Shown piece after piece: positions 36,272 to 45,184 of a stretch of DNA of 64,000 bases. Source of the stretch: Pedobacter frigiditerrae. GTDB taxonomy: Bacteria > Bacteroidota > Bacteroidia > Sphingobacteriales > Sphingobacteriaceae. The notes under the pieces are model-generated. The model was not told where the DNA came from. It saw nothing but the letters and a program-made list of their open reading frames with translations, and ran no database searches. The number at the start of each line of letters is the position of its first letter. Positions within the stretch are counted from its first letter, which is position 1. Made by a program: the position numbers and the translations under genes. Location of the stretch: assembly GCF_032678705.1 (NCBI RefSeq), contig NZ_JAVTSS010000001.1:2232001-2296000 (forward strand). The letters are read 5' to 3'.

Positions 36272-39200
36272 TTACTCATTTATCTTTTTGTTATATTCAG
36301 ATGGTGCAACTCCGAATTGCTTACGGAATTCTTTACTAAAATACTTTCTGTCATTAAAGCCTACAGTGTAAGCGACTTCAGCAATACTTAAGTTTTGTTC
36401 TGCTAAAAGTTGGGCTGCTCTTTTTAGTCGCTGAGATTTGGTAAAGTCGAGAATTGATAAACCGGTAAGTGCCTTAATTTTTTTATAGAGTACAGTTTGG
36501 CTCATTCCAATATTTTCCACAAGACTGCTCACATTAAATTCTGAATCTTCCATGTTCTCCTCAATAAGCAACATCAGCTTGTTTAAGAATTTTTCATCTG
36601 GTGATACAGATTCAAGCTTTCTTGGGCTCAGCATAATTTGCTTGATGTATTTTTCCTTTAAACTTTCACGTCCTTGTAAAAGATTGCGGATACTTAATTC
36701 AAGCACTTGAATACTAAAAGGTTTAGTGATATAAATATCAGCCCCTGCTTCTAACCCATCAACTTGGTGTAAATGTGAGGCCATGGCTGTAAGCATGATC
36801 ACCGGAATGTGATTGGTACTTTCTTCAGCCTTTAAACGACTGCAAAATTCCAATCCGTTAAGTTCGGGCATGGTTACATCACTAACAATAAGATCAGGAA
36901 TATGTTCAATAGCTTTTTTCCAACCTTCTAAACCGTTCAAGCTCTCTAGAACATGGTAGGTTGACTGTAGAGACTGCACTATAAAGCCACGTAACTCATC
37001 ATTATCCTCAACAACCTGAATGGTATATTTCTTCTCCTCAATTATTTTATCAAGAGGGCTATTTTCATTCCATACCATTATTTCAGGAATGCTAGCTTCA
37101 GCCTGAATTACCATCTCTTCTGCTAACAATTCATCTGGTTTAAAATGAGCCTTACCCAATAACAAGGTTACAGAAAGTGCAGTATTGCCGTTAACGACAC
37201 TTGAAGATGGTGTACTTGAAACAGTAATTTCACCGCTGTGTAAGTCTACAATGTTTTTAACTAGTGCTAAACCTATCCCCCATCCTTCGATAGTAGCAGA
37301 CCCTGAATTAACCTGATAAAAGTTGGTAAATATTTTATCCTGCACCTCTAGTGGAATACCTATACCCGTGTCAGCAATCACAACCTTTACACCTTCAGTT
37401 TCCTTATCAATAGAAAAACTTATTTTACCACCATCTGGGGTATATTTGAAGGCATTGGAAAGGATATTATAAAAAACCTTTTCCATTTGGCTAATGTCAA
37501 ACCAAGTATAGATTTGCTCTTCCTTACAGCTAAAACTATAAGCTATATTTTTAATTTCCGCAAGGCCCTCGTAAGAATTATAAATGCTACGACAAAAAGC
37601 AACCAAATCATTTTCTGACACCTGTAATTTAGCATTTCCAGTTTCTATCTTTCTAAAATCCAACAACTCACTAATCAATCGCAATAGCCTATCGGTATTT
37701 CTTTTAATGCCATATAATTGATAATTGACCATGTTGTTCTCCTTTGTCAATTTGATCAACTTTTCAAGCGGGGCAAAAATCAAGGTAAGTGGTGTACGTA
37801 TCTCATGTGAGATCCTCGTAAAGAAATCCAGCTTCATCTGATAAAGTTCCTGCTGGCGCTCATTATTCAAATGCTCAAAATAAAGCTCAGATTCGAGGCG
37901 CTGTTGGCGGCGAGTAAATCGGAGGATGAAATAGAACAAAACACCACCTGCAATAGCATAAAGAAAATAAGCCCACCAAGTTCGCCAAATAGGTGGCAAA
38001 ACGCGAATTTCAATCTTTATTGGTGTTTCATTCCAAAGACCATCGTTATTACTACCTTTTACCAAAAAGGTATATCTTCCTGAGGGTAAATTTGTATAAG
38101 TTGCCGAAGGTATAGCCCCCTCACTCCAATTTTTATCAAATCCCTCCAATTTATACTTGTATCTATTTTTTTTAGGTTTAACATAGTTTAATGCAGCAAA
38201 CTCTATAGTAAAAACATTTTGCTTCGAAGAAAAGGTTATTTCCTTAGTTAAACTCATTGCCTTTTTTAATAAACCATCTTCGGCATCTAACTGAACGTTC
38301 TCATTAAAAAGTTTAAGTGAAGTAAATACTACACGTGGACTAAAATGATTTTCCCTAATTTGATCAGGATAAAAGGAAACCAAACCATTATAGCCACCAA
38401 AGAACATTTGCCCTTTGCTGTCTCTTAAACTGGATGCATTGTTGAAAACATTTCCAGGAAGCCCATCGCTGTTATTATAGACCTTAAAGGTGATTCGGTG
38501 CTTATCGAATTTTATCAGACCATTTTCAGAGCTCAACCATAAAAAGCCCCTATCATCTTCTAAAATAGCTAATATATTATCCTCAGCTAATCCCTCTTTT
38601 GCAGCATAGGTTCTAAAGGTCTTTTTTATAGGGTCATAAGCGCTTAAACCACCATGATAGGTACCAATCCAAATTGTACCTTGTTTATCTTCAAAAAAAC
38701 AATTTGCATAACTATTTGCAAGCCCAGGCGTTGAGCCACCAATAAAAGTTACATAATTACTTGATCCTTTAGGCCTAAACTTTATGCTATGCCTGGTACC
38801 AAGCCAAATGTTATGTTTTGAATCCTCAAATACGATTGCAACCTGTTTGTCTGTATTACTAATACTCTTTAGGTTTACTGGTTTAAATAAACCGGTTTCT
38901 GGATAAAAACGATCTAAACCCAATTGTGTACCTACCCAAAATTTGCCTTCACTATCTTCAAATACACAGTTTACCTCATCAGAACTCAGCGAATTTTTAT
39001 CAAACTCACGACTTCTGTAATGAACAAAATCGTTTTTTTCTGGCCTAAATAGGTTTATTCCGCCCAATGCGGTCCCTATCCAAACTCTTTGTGATTTATC
39101 AATTAAAATAGATTTTACTAGGTTAGAGCTTAAACTAGCACCGTCTTTCAGTGTATTTTTATAAGCTTTAAAGGTGTTTGTTTCCCTGTTAAAATAGTTT

Positions 39201-40366
39201 AATCCGCCAGCCTCGGTACCAATCCATAAATTATGCTTTCCATCCTCAACTATAGTACTGATAATATTACTGCTGATACTGCTTTTATACTTATTGTCTT
39301 GGTAAACTTCAAATGGCGTAACTATGGTATGTACCACATCGAGACCACCAAAATAGGTACCAATCCAAACAGAACCACAATTATCCTCATAAATATCATG
39401 TATCGAGTTTTGGCTTAGGCTAGATGGATCTGCAGAGTCATGTACGTAATTTTCAAATTTCTCTGTCTCAGGATTTATTATTGATAATCCCTCTTGGGTA
39501 CCTATCCATAATTTTCCCCATCGATCAACCAAAATCTTCCGAACATGGTCATTAACTAAGGAATTTGAAGAATTATCGCTGTGTAAAAAGCGCTTAAATG
39601 AATTTTTGTTTTCCTCATACAGACTAATTCCATCGTATTTAGTTCCAACCCACAACCTTTTCTTTTGATCTTCTGTAACTGTTGTTATAAAGTTCCCACT
39701 TATTGAATTGACATCTTTTGAATGATTGAAAAATAGAATATGATATCTACCTTTTACTTTAGTTAATCTAACCAAACCCACAGTAGTACCCACCCATATA
39801 CGATTAATATGATCCTGAAAAATAGCTTGAACCTGGTAGGGTACTTTTAGGCCTAAATTAAATGCCCTGAAAACCTTGTTGTTTTTATCTGTAGAATAGG
39901 TTAAACCGTTGTTACTACCCAACCAAAGCACGCCCTCTCGATCTTTGTAGATGCAATTTGCCCGGTCTACTCCAGTAACACTGTGGGTAAATGATTCGCT
40001 TTCTGGGTTAAATTTATCTAGACCCCATAAAGATCCAACCCACAACACCTTGTCATTATCTAAGGTTAATGCCTTTACGAAATCATTAGAAGCAATACTG
40101 TTTTTATGTTGAGGGCTGTTTTTAAATACTTTTATCTCTCTTCCATCGTATCTATTCAATCCATATTTTGTACCAAACCACATAAAGCCTTGTGAATCTT
40201 TAACGATAGACAATACTGAATTTGGGGAAAGACCATTTTCTACAACTAAGTGATTAAATACCAAGCGATTTTGGGCATAGCCGATCAGCCCTAAACCAAA
40301 TACAAGGAGTATAGCGAACAAATATTTAATGCTTTTAATGGATAGCATTTGCATTGCAAGGTTCAA
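36272..40366 (-). CDS. hybrid two-component system regulator of the polysaccharide locus
   Basis: This 1364-residue one-protein two-component system has an N-terminal signal/anchor (YLFAILLVFGLGLIGYAQ). Two beta-propellers of Reg_prop repeats follow (many WIGT/WVGT blades, about residues 30-680), then a Y_Y_Y domain (YKLEGFDKNWSEG, LPSGRYTFLVKGSNNDG) and a membrane helix (about 797-815). The kinase has its acceptor His in RISHEIRTPLT (about 854) and an ATPase domain (IGIPLEVQDKIF, GWGIGLALVKNIV). The receiver carries Asp in LIVSDVTMPELNG (about 1162), and an AraC-type DNA-binding domain ends the chain (SIAEVAYTVGFNDRKYFSKE). It senses a glycan fragment in the periplasm and should switch on susCD. 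Confidence 0.96.
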   Translation of the reverse strand: MNLAMQMLSIKSIKYLFAILLVFGLGLIGYAQNRLVFNHLVVENGLSPNSVLSIVKDSQGFMWFGTKYGLNRYDGREIKVFKNSPQHKNSIASNDFVKALTLDNDKVLWVGSLWGLDKFNPESESFTHSVTGVDRANCIYKDREGVLWLGSNNGLTYSTDKNNKVFRAFNLGLKVPYQVQAIFQDHINRIWVGTTVGLVRLTKVKGRYHILFFNHSKDVNSISGNFITTVTEDQKKRLWVGTKYDGISLYEENKNSFKRFLHSDNSSNSLVNDHVRKILVDRWGKLWIGTQEGLSIINPETEKFENYVHDSADPSSLSQNSIHDIYEDNCGSVWIGTYFGGLDVVHTIVTPFEVYQDNKYKSSISSNIISTIVEDGKHNLWIGTEAGGLNYFNRETNTFKAYKNTLKDGASLSSNLVKSILIDKSQRVWIGTALGGINLFRPEKNDFVHYRSREFDKNSLSSDEVNCVFEDSEGKFWVGTQLGLDRFYPETGLFKPVNLKSISNTDKQVAIVFEDSKHNIWLGTRHSIKFRPKGSSNYVTFIGGSTPGLANSYANCFFEDKQGTIWIGTYHGGLSAYDPIKKTFRTYAAKEGLAEDNILAILEDDRGFLWLSSENGLIKFDKHRITFKVYNNSDGLPGNVFNNASSLRDSKGQMFFGGYNGLVSFYPDQIRENHFSPRVVFTSLKLFNENVQLDAEDGLLKKAMSLTKEITFSSKQNVFTIEFAALNYVKPKKNRYKYKLEGFDKNWSEGAIPSATYTNLPSGRYTFLVKGSNNDGLWNETPIKIEIRVLPPIWRTWWAYFLYAIAGGVLFYFILRFTRRQQRLESELYFEHLNNERQQELYQMKLDFFTRISHEIRTPLTLIFAPLEKLIKLTKENNMVNYQLYGIKRNTDRLLRLISELLDFRKIETGNAKLQVSENDLVAFCRSIYNSYEGLAEIKNIAYSFSCKEEQIYTWFDISQMEKVFYNILSNAFKYTPDGGKISFSIDKETEGVKVVIADTGIGIPLEVQDKIFTNFYQVNSGSATIEGWGIGLALVKNIVDLHSGEITVSSTPSSSVVNGNTALSVTLLLGKAHFKPDELLAEEMVIQAEASIPEIMVWNENSPLDKIIEEKKYTIQVVEDNDELRGFIVQSLQSTYHVLESLNGLEGWKKAIEHIPDLIVSDVTMPELNGLEFCSRLKAEESTNHIPVIMLTAMASHLHQVDGLEAGADIYITKPFSIQVLELSIRNLLQGRESLKEKYIKQIMLSPRKLESVSPDEKFLNKLMLLIEENMEDSEFNVSSLVENIGMSQTVLYKKIKALTGLSILDFTKSQRLKRAAQLLAEQNLSIAEVAYTVGFNDRKYFSKEFRKQFGVAPSEYNKKINE

Positions 40367-40388
40367 TATTTTGGCTTAACGTGAGTAA

Positions 40389-40422
40389 CAAATCTAAATA
40401 TTCCATTAGATAAATGAGCCAA
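40389..40422 (-). promoter_or_regulatory. candidate promoter of the hybrid regulator gene
   Basis: On the minus strand TAGATTTG (40396-40389) matches the -7 box, with TTG at 40422-40420, 23 bases upstream. The box lies between arms of an inverted repeat (ATTTTGGCT 40368-40376 and AGCCAAAAT 40417-40425), a possible regulatory hairpin or operator. The ATG is at 40366. Confidence 0.4.
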
Positions 40423-40518
40423 AATTTATAATAACATCTGCTTGGCATTTAGCATCGTTCTTACCAATGACGAGCTTTAATAACCTAATGGCACCAATCT
40501 ATAGCTTTACAAATATCC

Positions 40519-40959
40519 TCAACCCTTAAATTTTCTTGTTAAATGGCTTAATGCACCAGTAGACCAAAGTGCCCATAATATGAGTACCGGTTGAAAGAAC
40601 AGTCTTGCTAATCTTTTACTATCTGTATCTAACCCAAATGCATCAGTATGGTTAAGGTACTGCGCAATATTGCCTGGAAAAATAAGCACATAGAATATGG
40701 CTAGTGCAATGCCTACTTTTATCCTTTGTGATTTCCAGAAAATCATACATATGCCCAAAGCTGCTTCTACAATACCCGAAAGGATGACCGTTAAATCTTT
40801 GCTCAAAGGAATCCAATCTGGCACCTGAGCTTGAAATTCATTGCGTTGGAAACTCAAGTGTCCGATAGCAGCAGCTATCATAAAAATGCCTAGAAAGATC
40901 CTGAAGATTTTTTGGATTGTGGTGGTGGAGCCTTGATTTTTTAACATTTGTTTTGGCAT
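40519..40959 (-). CDS. DoxX-like membrane protein
   Basis: This 146-residue protein has four membrane segments: a first helix with GIFMIAAAIGHL, a second with VILSGIVEAALGICMIF, a third with ALAIFYVLIFPGNIAQYL and a fourth with FFQPVLILWALWSTGAL. The layout and the GxxH and E positions fit the DoxX/DoxD-like family of small membrane proteins linked to oxidative stress or quinone chemistry. Function is not proven. It stands alone after the polysaccharide locus; the next gene on the same strand is 76 bases upstream. Confidence 0.78.
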   Translation of the reverse strand: MPKQMLKNQGSTTTIQKIFRIFLGIFMIAAAIGHLSFQRNEFQAQVPDWIPLSKDLTVILSGIVEAALGICMIFWKSQRIKVGIALAIFYVLIFPGNIAQYLNHTDAFGLDTDSKRLARLFFQPVLILWALWSTGALSHLTRKFKG

Positions 40960-41035
40960 AATTCAATCTCGCATATTTCGAGCCAAAGAGATTTGACGAC
41001 CTAAGTTAAACTTCATTCGCAAGGTCAATCCTAAT

Positions 41036-42088
41036 TTATGCTGATGTATCTGCATTTAATTTCTCATCGGCAATTTCCAAATCGCTAGCATCTGCAATCG
41101 GTTTTTCGTTCAAATTTTCAGCAGGTGGATCATATTGCAAATTAACGCACATTGGGAAATGGTCTGAACCACAGCTTTCCATTCTTTTAATTCCAGAAAG
41201 CGTAAAATCTGCTGAGCAGAAAATATGATCTAATGGAAAACGTAGAAAAAAATACTTTGCATTAAAACTATTAAAAAATCCCCTTCCCCTTCGAGGATCT
41301 AATAATCCGCTTACTTTTCCGAATAGCTCAGTGGTGTAGCTCCATGCCACATCATTTAAGTCGCCCATTACAATTACTGGCAAATTGCATTTCCTTGCCT
41401 TTTCTGCCACAATTAAAATTTCTTTATCGCGTTCTGTAGAGCGAGGATTTTCTTGAGGAACAGGTGGTTGCGGATGCAGGCAATAGAGCCTTACCCATTG
41501 ACCAGATTTTAGCTTTACTTCTACTTCAATTGATGGAATATCATTTTCTACCAAAAAGTTTATGCTGCCTTCACGCATTGCTAACCTCGAATAAAAAATC
41601 ATCCCATAAGTATTCTCTAGCGGCATCTTTAATTGATGTGGATAATCTTTGCCAATAACATCAATTTTATCTTGCCACCACTGGTTGGTCTCCACCATCA
41701 ATATTACATCGGGATCACATTTTTCAATCAGCCGCAGGTAACTCTCACTCATTCGGTTATCTTGATAAACATTAGCTATTATTAGTGAAATATTATTGTC
41801 TCCGTTTGGCTTCCTCGCAGTTATGATCTGTTTTTTAGCGAACACTGTAAATGGTAAAATTTGATAGAGCAGGTAAATCGCGTTGATAAACAGTGCCAAA
41901 AACATTATTTGCTCTGCAACCGTTATTGGTAAAAACCAAGTGTTTAATGCAATCAATAACGCATTTAGAGTTAATTTCTGTAACCTAGGATATTCAAATA
42001 CCCTAAAAATCCAAAAATCATTACGCACCAATGGAATACAGGTTAAGCACACCATGATGATAGAGACGTAGAAGAGATTTTGATGCAT
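41036..42088 (-). CDS. membrane-anchored endonuclease/exonuclease/phosphatase family protein
   Basis: This 350-residue protein has two or three N-terminal membrane segments (first 85 residues), then an EEP-fold catalytic domain. The Asn of LIIANVYQDN, the metal-binding Glu of VILMVETNQWW, the catalytic GDLNDVAW and the final SDHFPM are all in place. Such membrane-tethered EEP proteins are widespread in Bacteroidota, and substrates (nucleic acid, phospholipid head group or sugar phosphate) are unknown. The catalytic domain probably faces the periplasm. Confidence 0.85.
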   Translation of the reverse strand: MHQNLFYVSIIMVCLTCIPLVRNDFWIFRVFEYPRLQKLTLNALLIALNTWFLPITVAEQIMFLALFINAIYLLYQILPFTVFAKKQIITARKPNGDNNISLIIANVYQDNRMSESYLRLIEKCDPDVILMVETNQWWQDKIDVIGKDYPHQLKMPLENTYGMIFYSRLAMREGSINFLVENDIPSIEVEVKLKSGQWVRLYCLHPQPPVPQENPRSTERDKEILIVAEKARKCNLPVIVMGDLNDVAWSYTTELFGKVSGLLDPRRGRGFFNSFNAKYFFLRFPLDHIFCSADFTLSGIKRMESCGSDHFPMCVNLQYDPPAENLNEKPIADASDLEIADEKLNADTSA

Positions 42089-42192
42089 AGAAAGACGGTT
42101 TGATAGAAAAGTAAATGTTGGTATTTATTCTGCCTAGCTAGTCGTTAAACAAACTAAGCAATTTACATCAGGGTGAGCGGCTTTGTATCCAA

Positions 42193-43059
42193 TTATTTCC
42201 TTAACAAGTAATAAAGCTTTTTACCTAAAAGGACCAAGCCAACAATAATAAGTCCGGCGATTAAGCCGAGCCCAAATTCGGTGATGATACTTGGAATAGA
42301 TGGAAAAAGATGGTGAAGGAAAGGTATATTATGGACAAAGATACCGCCAGATACCAATATCAGTGCAATTGTACCTACCACAGCTAATATCTTGATGATG
42401 ATGGGAAGTGCTTTAACTAAAAGAACACCCAAGAAATTTAAAATTCCCTTTTCGCCGGAGTTTTTAATTAGTCTAAAGCCTAAATCATCCATCCTAACAA
42501 TGAGTGCAACAATACCATAAACGCCAATGGTTGCTATTAATGCCACTATCGAAACCGTTAGAATTTGTATGGTGATACTACTTTCTAAGGCTGTGCCTAA
42601 GGCGATAATCACAATCTCTACCGACAAGATAAAATCGGTAAGCACAGCAGACTTCACTTTTGCTTTTTCTGCCAGTGCGGCATCTTCAATCACTTCGGTG
42701 GCTGCTGGGTGTACCTCCTTCTTTTTATGGAATAAGTATTCGACTATTTTTTCGACCCCCTCATAAGCTAGATAAAAGCCACCAATAACCAATATAAACT
42801 TAATGGCGACGGGAAAAAAGGCATTTAATAATAATGCTATGGGTACGATGATTAACTTATTTAATAAAGACCCTTTGGTGATGGCCCATAAAACTGGTAT
42901 TTCTCGAGAAGAAAGAAAACCCGTTGCCTTTTCTGCATTAACTGCTAAATCATCACCAAGAATCCCTGCCGTTTTTTTGGTTGCTACTTTCGCCGCCAAA
43001 GCAACATCATCCATTAAAGCTGCTATATCATCTAAAATTGCAAAAAAGCCTGAAGCCAT
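42193..43059 (-). CDS. DUF808 (YedI-like) inner-membrane protein
   Basis: This 288-residue polytopic protein matches the DUF808 pattern. The N-terminus is MASGFFAILDDIAALMDDVALAAKVATKKTAGILGDDLAVNAEKATGF, broken up by conserved Asp. Six or so hydrophobic helices follow, with FILVIGGFYLAYEGVEKI, TDFILSVEIVIIALGTAL and IALILVSGGIFVHNIPFLHH. E. coli YedI is the best known member and has no assigned function. It is a single gene, divergent from the cupin gene. Confidence 0.9.
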   Translation of the reverse strand: MASGFFAILDDIAALMDDVALAAKVATKKTAGILGDDLAVNAEKATGFLSSREIPVLWAITKGSLLNKLIIVPIALLLNAFFPVAIKFILVIGGFYLAYEGVEKIVEYLFHKKKEVHPAATEVIEDAALAEKAKVKSAVLTDFILSVEIVIIALGTALESSITIQILTVSIVALIATIGVYGIVALIVRMDDLGFRLIKNSGEKGILNFLGVLLVKALPIIIKILAVVGTIALILVSGGIFVHNIPFLHHLFPSIPSIITEFGLGLIAGLIIVGLVLLGKKLYYLLRK

Positions 43060-43211
43060 ATTTTATCTTTCTCTAAGTCCGCAAAATAGACAATGGATCT
43101 GCCTTATGCAATAAAGAGGTTAAATGATTGCAGCTTTTCCCCAAGAATTTTACATCTAGTCATCTTTCACCAATTGCAATTTGCTAAATTTACCCAATTG
43201 ATAAAACGAAT

Positions 43212-43532
43212 ATGATAGCAATCGACACCCTTCCCGTTAAAGATGTAATTCCTGGTTTCCATGGCAGGTTTGTACATACTAACCACTCTACCCTTGGTTT
43301 TTGGGTAATTGATAAAGGTTCAATTCTACCTGCTCATAGCCATTTGCATGAGCAAATCACCGAGGTCAGAGAAGGTCAATTTCAGCTAACTTTTAATGGG
43401 GAGACTAATATTTACACGCCAGGAATGATTGCAGTTATCCCTCCATACGTTGAACACAGTGGCATTGCGCTAACCGATTGCAAATTGCTTGATATTTTTC
43501 TTCCTGTTAGAGAAGATTATAAAGCCTTATAA
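43212..43532 (+). CDS. cupin-domain protein
   Basis: This 106-residue single-domain cupin has motif 1 in LPAHSHLHEQITEVREGQFQ (two or three His and a Glu for metal) and motif 2 in PPYVEHSGIALTDCKLLD (His). The N-terminal VIPGFHGRFVHTNHSTLGFWVI and the C-terminal FLPVREDY are typical of small cupins near sugar or carbonyl metabolism genes. The metal and substrate are unknown. It lies 8 bases before an SDR gene on the same strand, so the pair is probably co-transcribed. Confidence 0.88.
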   Translation: MIAIDTLPVKDVIPGFHGRFVHTNHSTLGFWVIDKGSILPAHSHLHEQITEVREGQFQLTFNGETNIYTPGMIAVIPPYVEHSGIALTDCKLLDIFLPVREDYKAL

Positions 43533-43540
43533 GCCAGCTT

Positions 43541-44329
43541 ATGAAAATAGAATTGAAAGATAAAAATGCCTTAGTGGGTGCAAGTTCGCAGGGCATTGGC
43601 CTTGCCATTGCAACGGAGCTTGCGCAGTGTGGTGCAAATGTTACCTTGATGGCTCGCGATGAGCAACGGATGGAGCAAATCATCAAACAACTCCCAATCA
43701 CTCATCCTAATCAACGCCATGGTTATTTGAAAGTCGATTTTTCTGACTTCCAAACATTCAACACCAACATCACTACCTTTTTCGAAAACCATACCATCGA
43801 CATTTTGGTAAATAACACCAATGGTCCAATGGCAGGAAAGGCAACTGAGCTAGGCATAGATCAATACCAGCAAGCATTTGACTTGCTTTTCAAATCTGTT
43901 TGCCTGACTACCTTGCTTGCCCTAAAACACATGAAAGCCCAAAAATTCGGCAGGATCATTAACGTATCCTCTATTTCTGTAAAAGAACCCATTGCAAATT
44001 TGGCGCTTTCTAATAGCATCCGTTCAGCCACTGCGGCTTGGGCAAAAACATTGGCCACAGAGGTTGCGGCAGATGGCATAACCGTTAATAATATCATGAC
44101 GGGCTTATTCTATACAGACAGGCTAAAACACCTGATCGACACTGAAGCCGCAGCTTCTGGAAAAAGCCATCAAGAAATAAAAGACCAAAGGGAAAGCCAG
44201 ATACCGATGAAACGTTTCGGGAAGCCAGAAGAATATGGGCATCTAGCCTGCTTTTTGGCCTCTGAATATGCTAGTTATATTACAGGTGTAAATATTCCAA
44301 TAGATGGAGGGTTGGGGAAGGGTAGTTAA
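43541..44329 (+). CDS. SDR-family protein lacking the canonical catalytic Tyr and Lys
   Basis: This 262-residue Rossmann protein has the SDR cofactor motif GASSQGIG (residues 13-20), LVNNTNGP, the catalytic-region NVSSIS and the C-terminal PIDGGLG. The usual YxxxK is missing. Thirteen residues after the catalytic Ser, where Tyr should be, there is Ser, and four further on Arg replaces Lys (LSNSIRSA). A divergent SDR subgroup shares this SNS-x-R pattern, so it may be a natural variant, not decay. Its reaction is uncertain. It is coupled to the cupin gene upstream. A hairpin and tRNA on the other strand follow. Confidence 0.85.
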   Translation: MKIELKDKNALVGASSQGIGLAIATELAQCGANVTLMARDEQRMEQIIKQLPITHPNQRHGYLKVDFSDFQTFNTNITTFFENHTIDILVNNTNGPMAGKATELGIDQYQQAFDLLFKSVCLTTLLALKHMKAQKFGRIINVSSISVKEPIANLALSNSIRSATAAWAKTLATEVAADGITVNNIMTGLFYTDRLKHLIDTEAAASGKSHQEIKDQRESQIPMKRFGKPEEYGHLACFLASEYASYITGVNIPIDGGLGKGS

Positions 44330-44375
44330 GTTCCTGATACGAAATCGAGATGAACTTACTCGCCTATCCAGACAT

Positions 44376-44402
44376 AAAAAAAGCACCTACTTGCGTAGAT
44401 GC
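44376..44402 (-). terminator. rho-independent terminator of tRNA-Met
   Basis: On the minus strand GCATCTAC, loop GCAA, GTAGGTGC is followed by seven T. The stem has one G-U pair. It begins seven bases after the tRNA 3' end. Confidence 0.85.
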
Positions 44403-44408
44403 TTTATG

Positions 44409-44482
44409 TGCGCCCACCTGGGCTCGAACCAGGGACCAAAAGATTATGAGTCTTCTACTCTAACCAACTGAGCTATAGGCGC
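44409..44482 (-). tRNA. tRNA-Met (anticodon CAU)
   Basis: The 74-base minus-strand transcript folds into a cloverleaf. The acceptor GCGCCTA pairs with TGGGCGC, with A as discriminator. The D arm is GCTC...GAGT, the anticodon stem GAAGA/TCTTT closes loop CTCATAA, and the T arm is CCTGG-TTCGAGC-CCAGG. CCA is not encoded. CAU could also be the lysidine-modified Ile tRNA, but the A/U-rich anticodon stem without a GGG/CCC run argues against initiator tRNA. Elongator Met is most likely. Confidence 0.9.
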
Positions 44483-44548
44483 CGAAAACGTATTAGGTTT
44501 TGCGAGTGCAATGTTACATATTTGCATCGAATTTTGGAAACACTTTTT

Positions 44549-45184
44549 ATGGAAAATATAAAAAATATTATTTTCGATTACGGCAATGTCATCTTCGAAA
44601 TCAACTTTAAAATCACGCAAGAAGCTTTTAGTCAATTAGGTATCGACGATATTGATGCATTTTTTGCCCATAAAGGACATAACTCTTTATTTGACGATTT
44701 AGAGATATCGAAGATAAGCAGAACTGAATTTAGAGACGGAATTAGAGCCGCAGCTAATAATCCTAACCTTAGCGACGAACAAATTGACAAGGCCTGGAAC
44801 AGTTTATTGATTGGTGTTTCTAAAGGCAATCACGATGTTTTGCAAGAAGCAAAAGCCAAATACCGTACCTTTTTATTGAGTAATAGTAACGAAATTCACT
44901 ACGATTGGATAGTTGATCATATTGAGCAACAATTCGGCATTAGTAACTACGATGACCTATTCGAAAAAGCATATTTCTCGCAACACATGGGTTTGCGCAA
45001 ACCAAACCTTAACATTTTCGAGCAAGTAATTAAAGACAATAACCTTAATCCTGCAGAAACGTTATTTATTGATGATAGTCCGCAACACCTAGCAGGTGCT
45101 AAAAAAGCAGGGCTAAATACTTTATTGATGGATAAACATCCAGAAAAATTAAGGGAGTTTTTAGAAGCTAACAATATTCTTTAG
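44549..45184 (+). CDS. HAD-family hydrolase (YihX-like)
   Basis: This 211-residue protein has the four HAD motifs: the nucleophile region IIFDYGNVIFEI with DxG-x(V) pattern, TFLLSNSNEIH (motif II), GLRKPNLNIFEQV (motif III Lys) and TLFIDDSPQHLAGAKKAGL (motif IV). A helical cap lies between. The pattern DYGNV and the length resemble YihX-type sugar phosphatases, such as glucose-1-phosphatase. ATG at 44549 is chosen because the upstream frame would begin only nine residues earlier with no conserved content. It is divergent from the tRNA. Confidence 0.9.
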   Translation: MENIKNIIFDYGNVIFEINFKITQEAFSQLGIDDIDAFFAHKGHNSLFDDLEISKISRTEFRDGIRAAANNPNLSDEQIDKAWNSLLIGVSKGNHDVLQEAKAKYRTFLLSNSNEIHYDWIVDHIEQQFGISNYDDLFEKAYFSQHMGLRKPNLNIFEQVIKDNNLNPAETLFIDDSPQHLAGAKKAGLNTLLMDKHPEKLREFLEANNIL

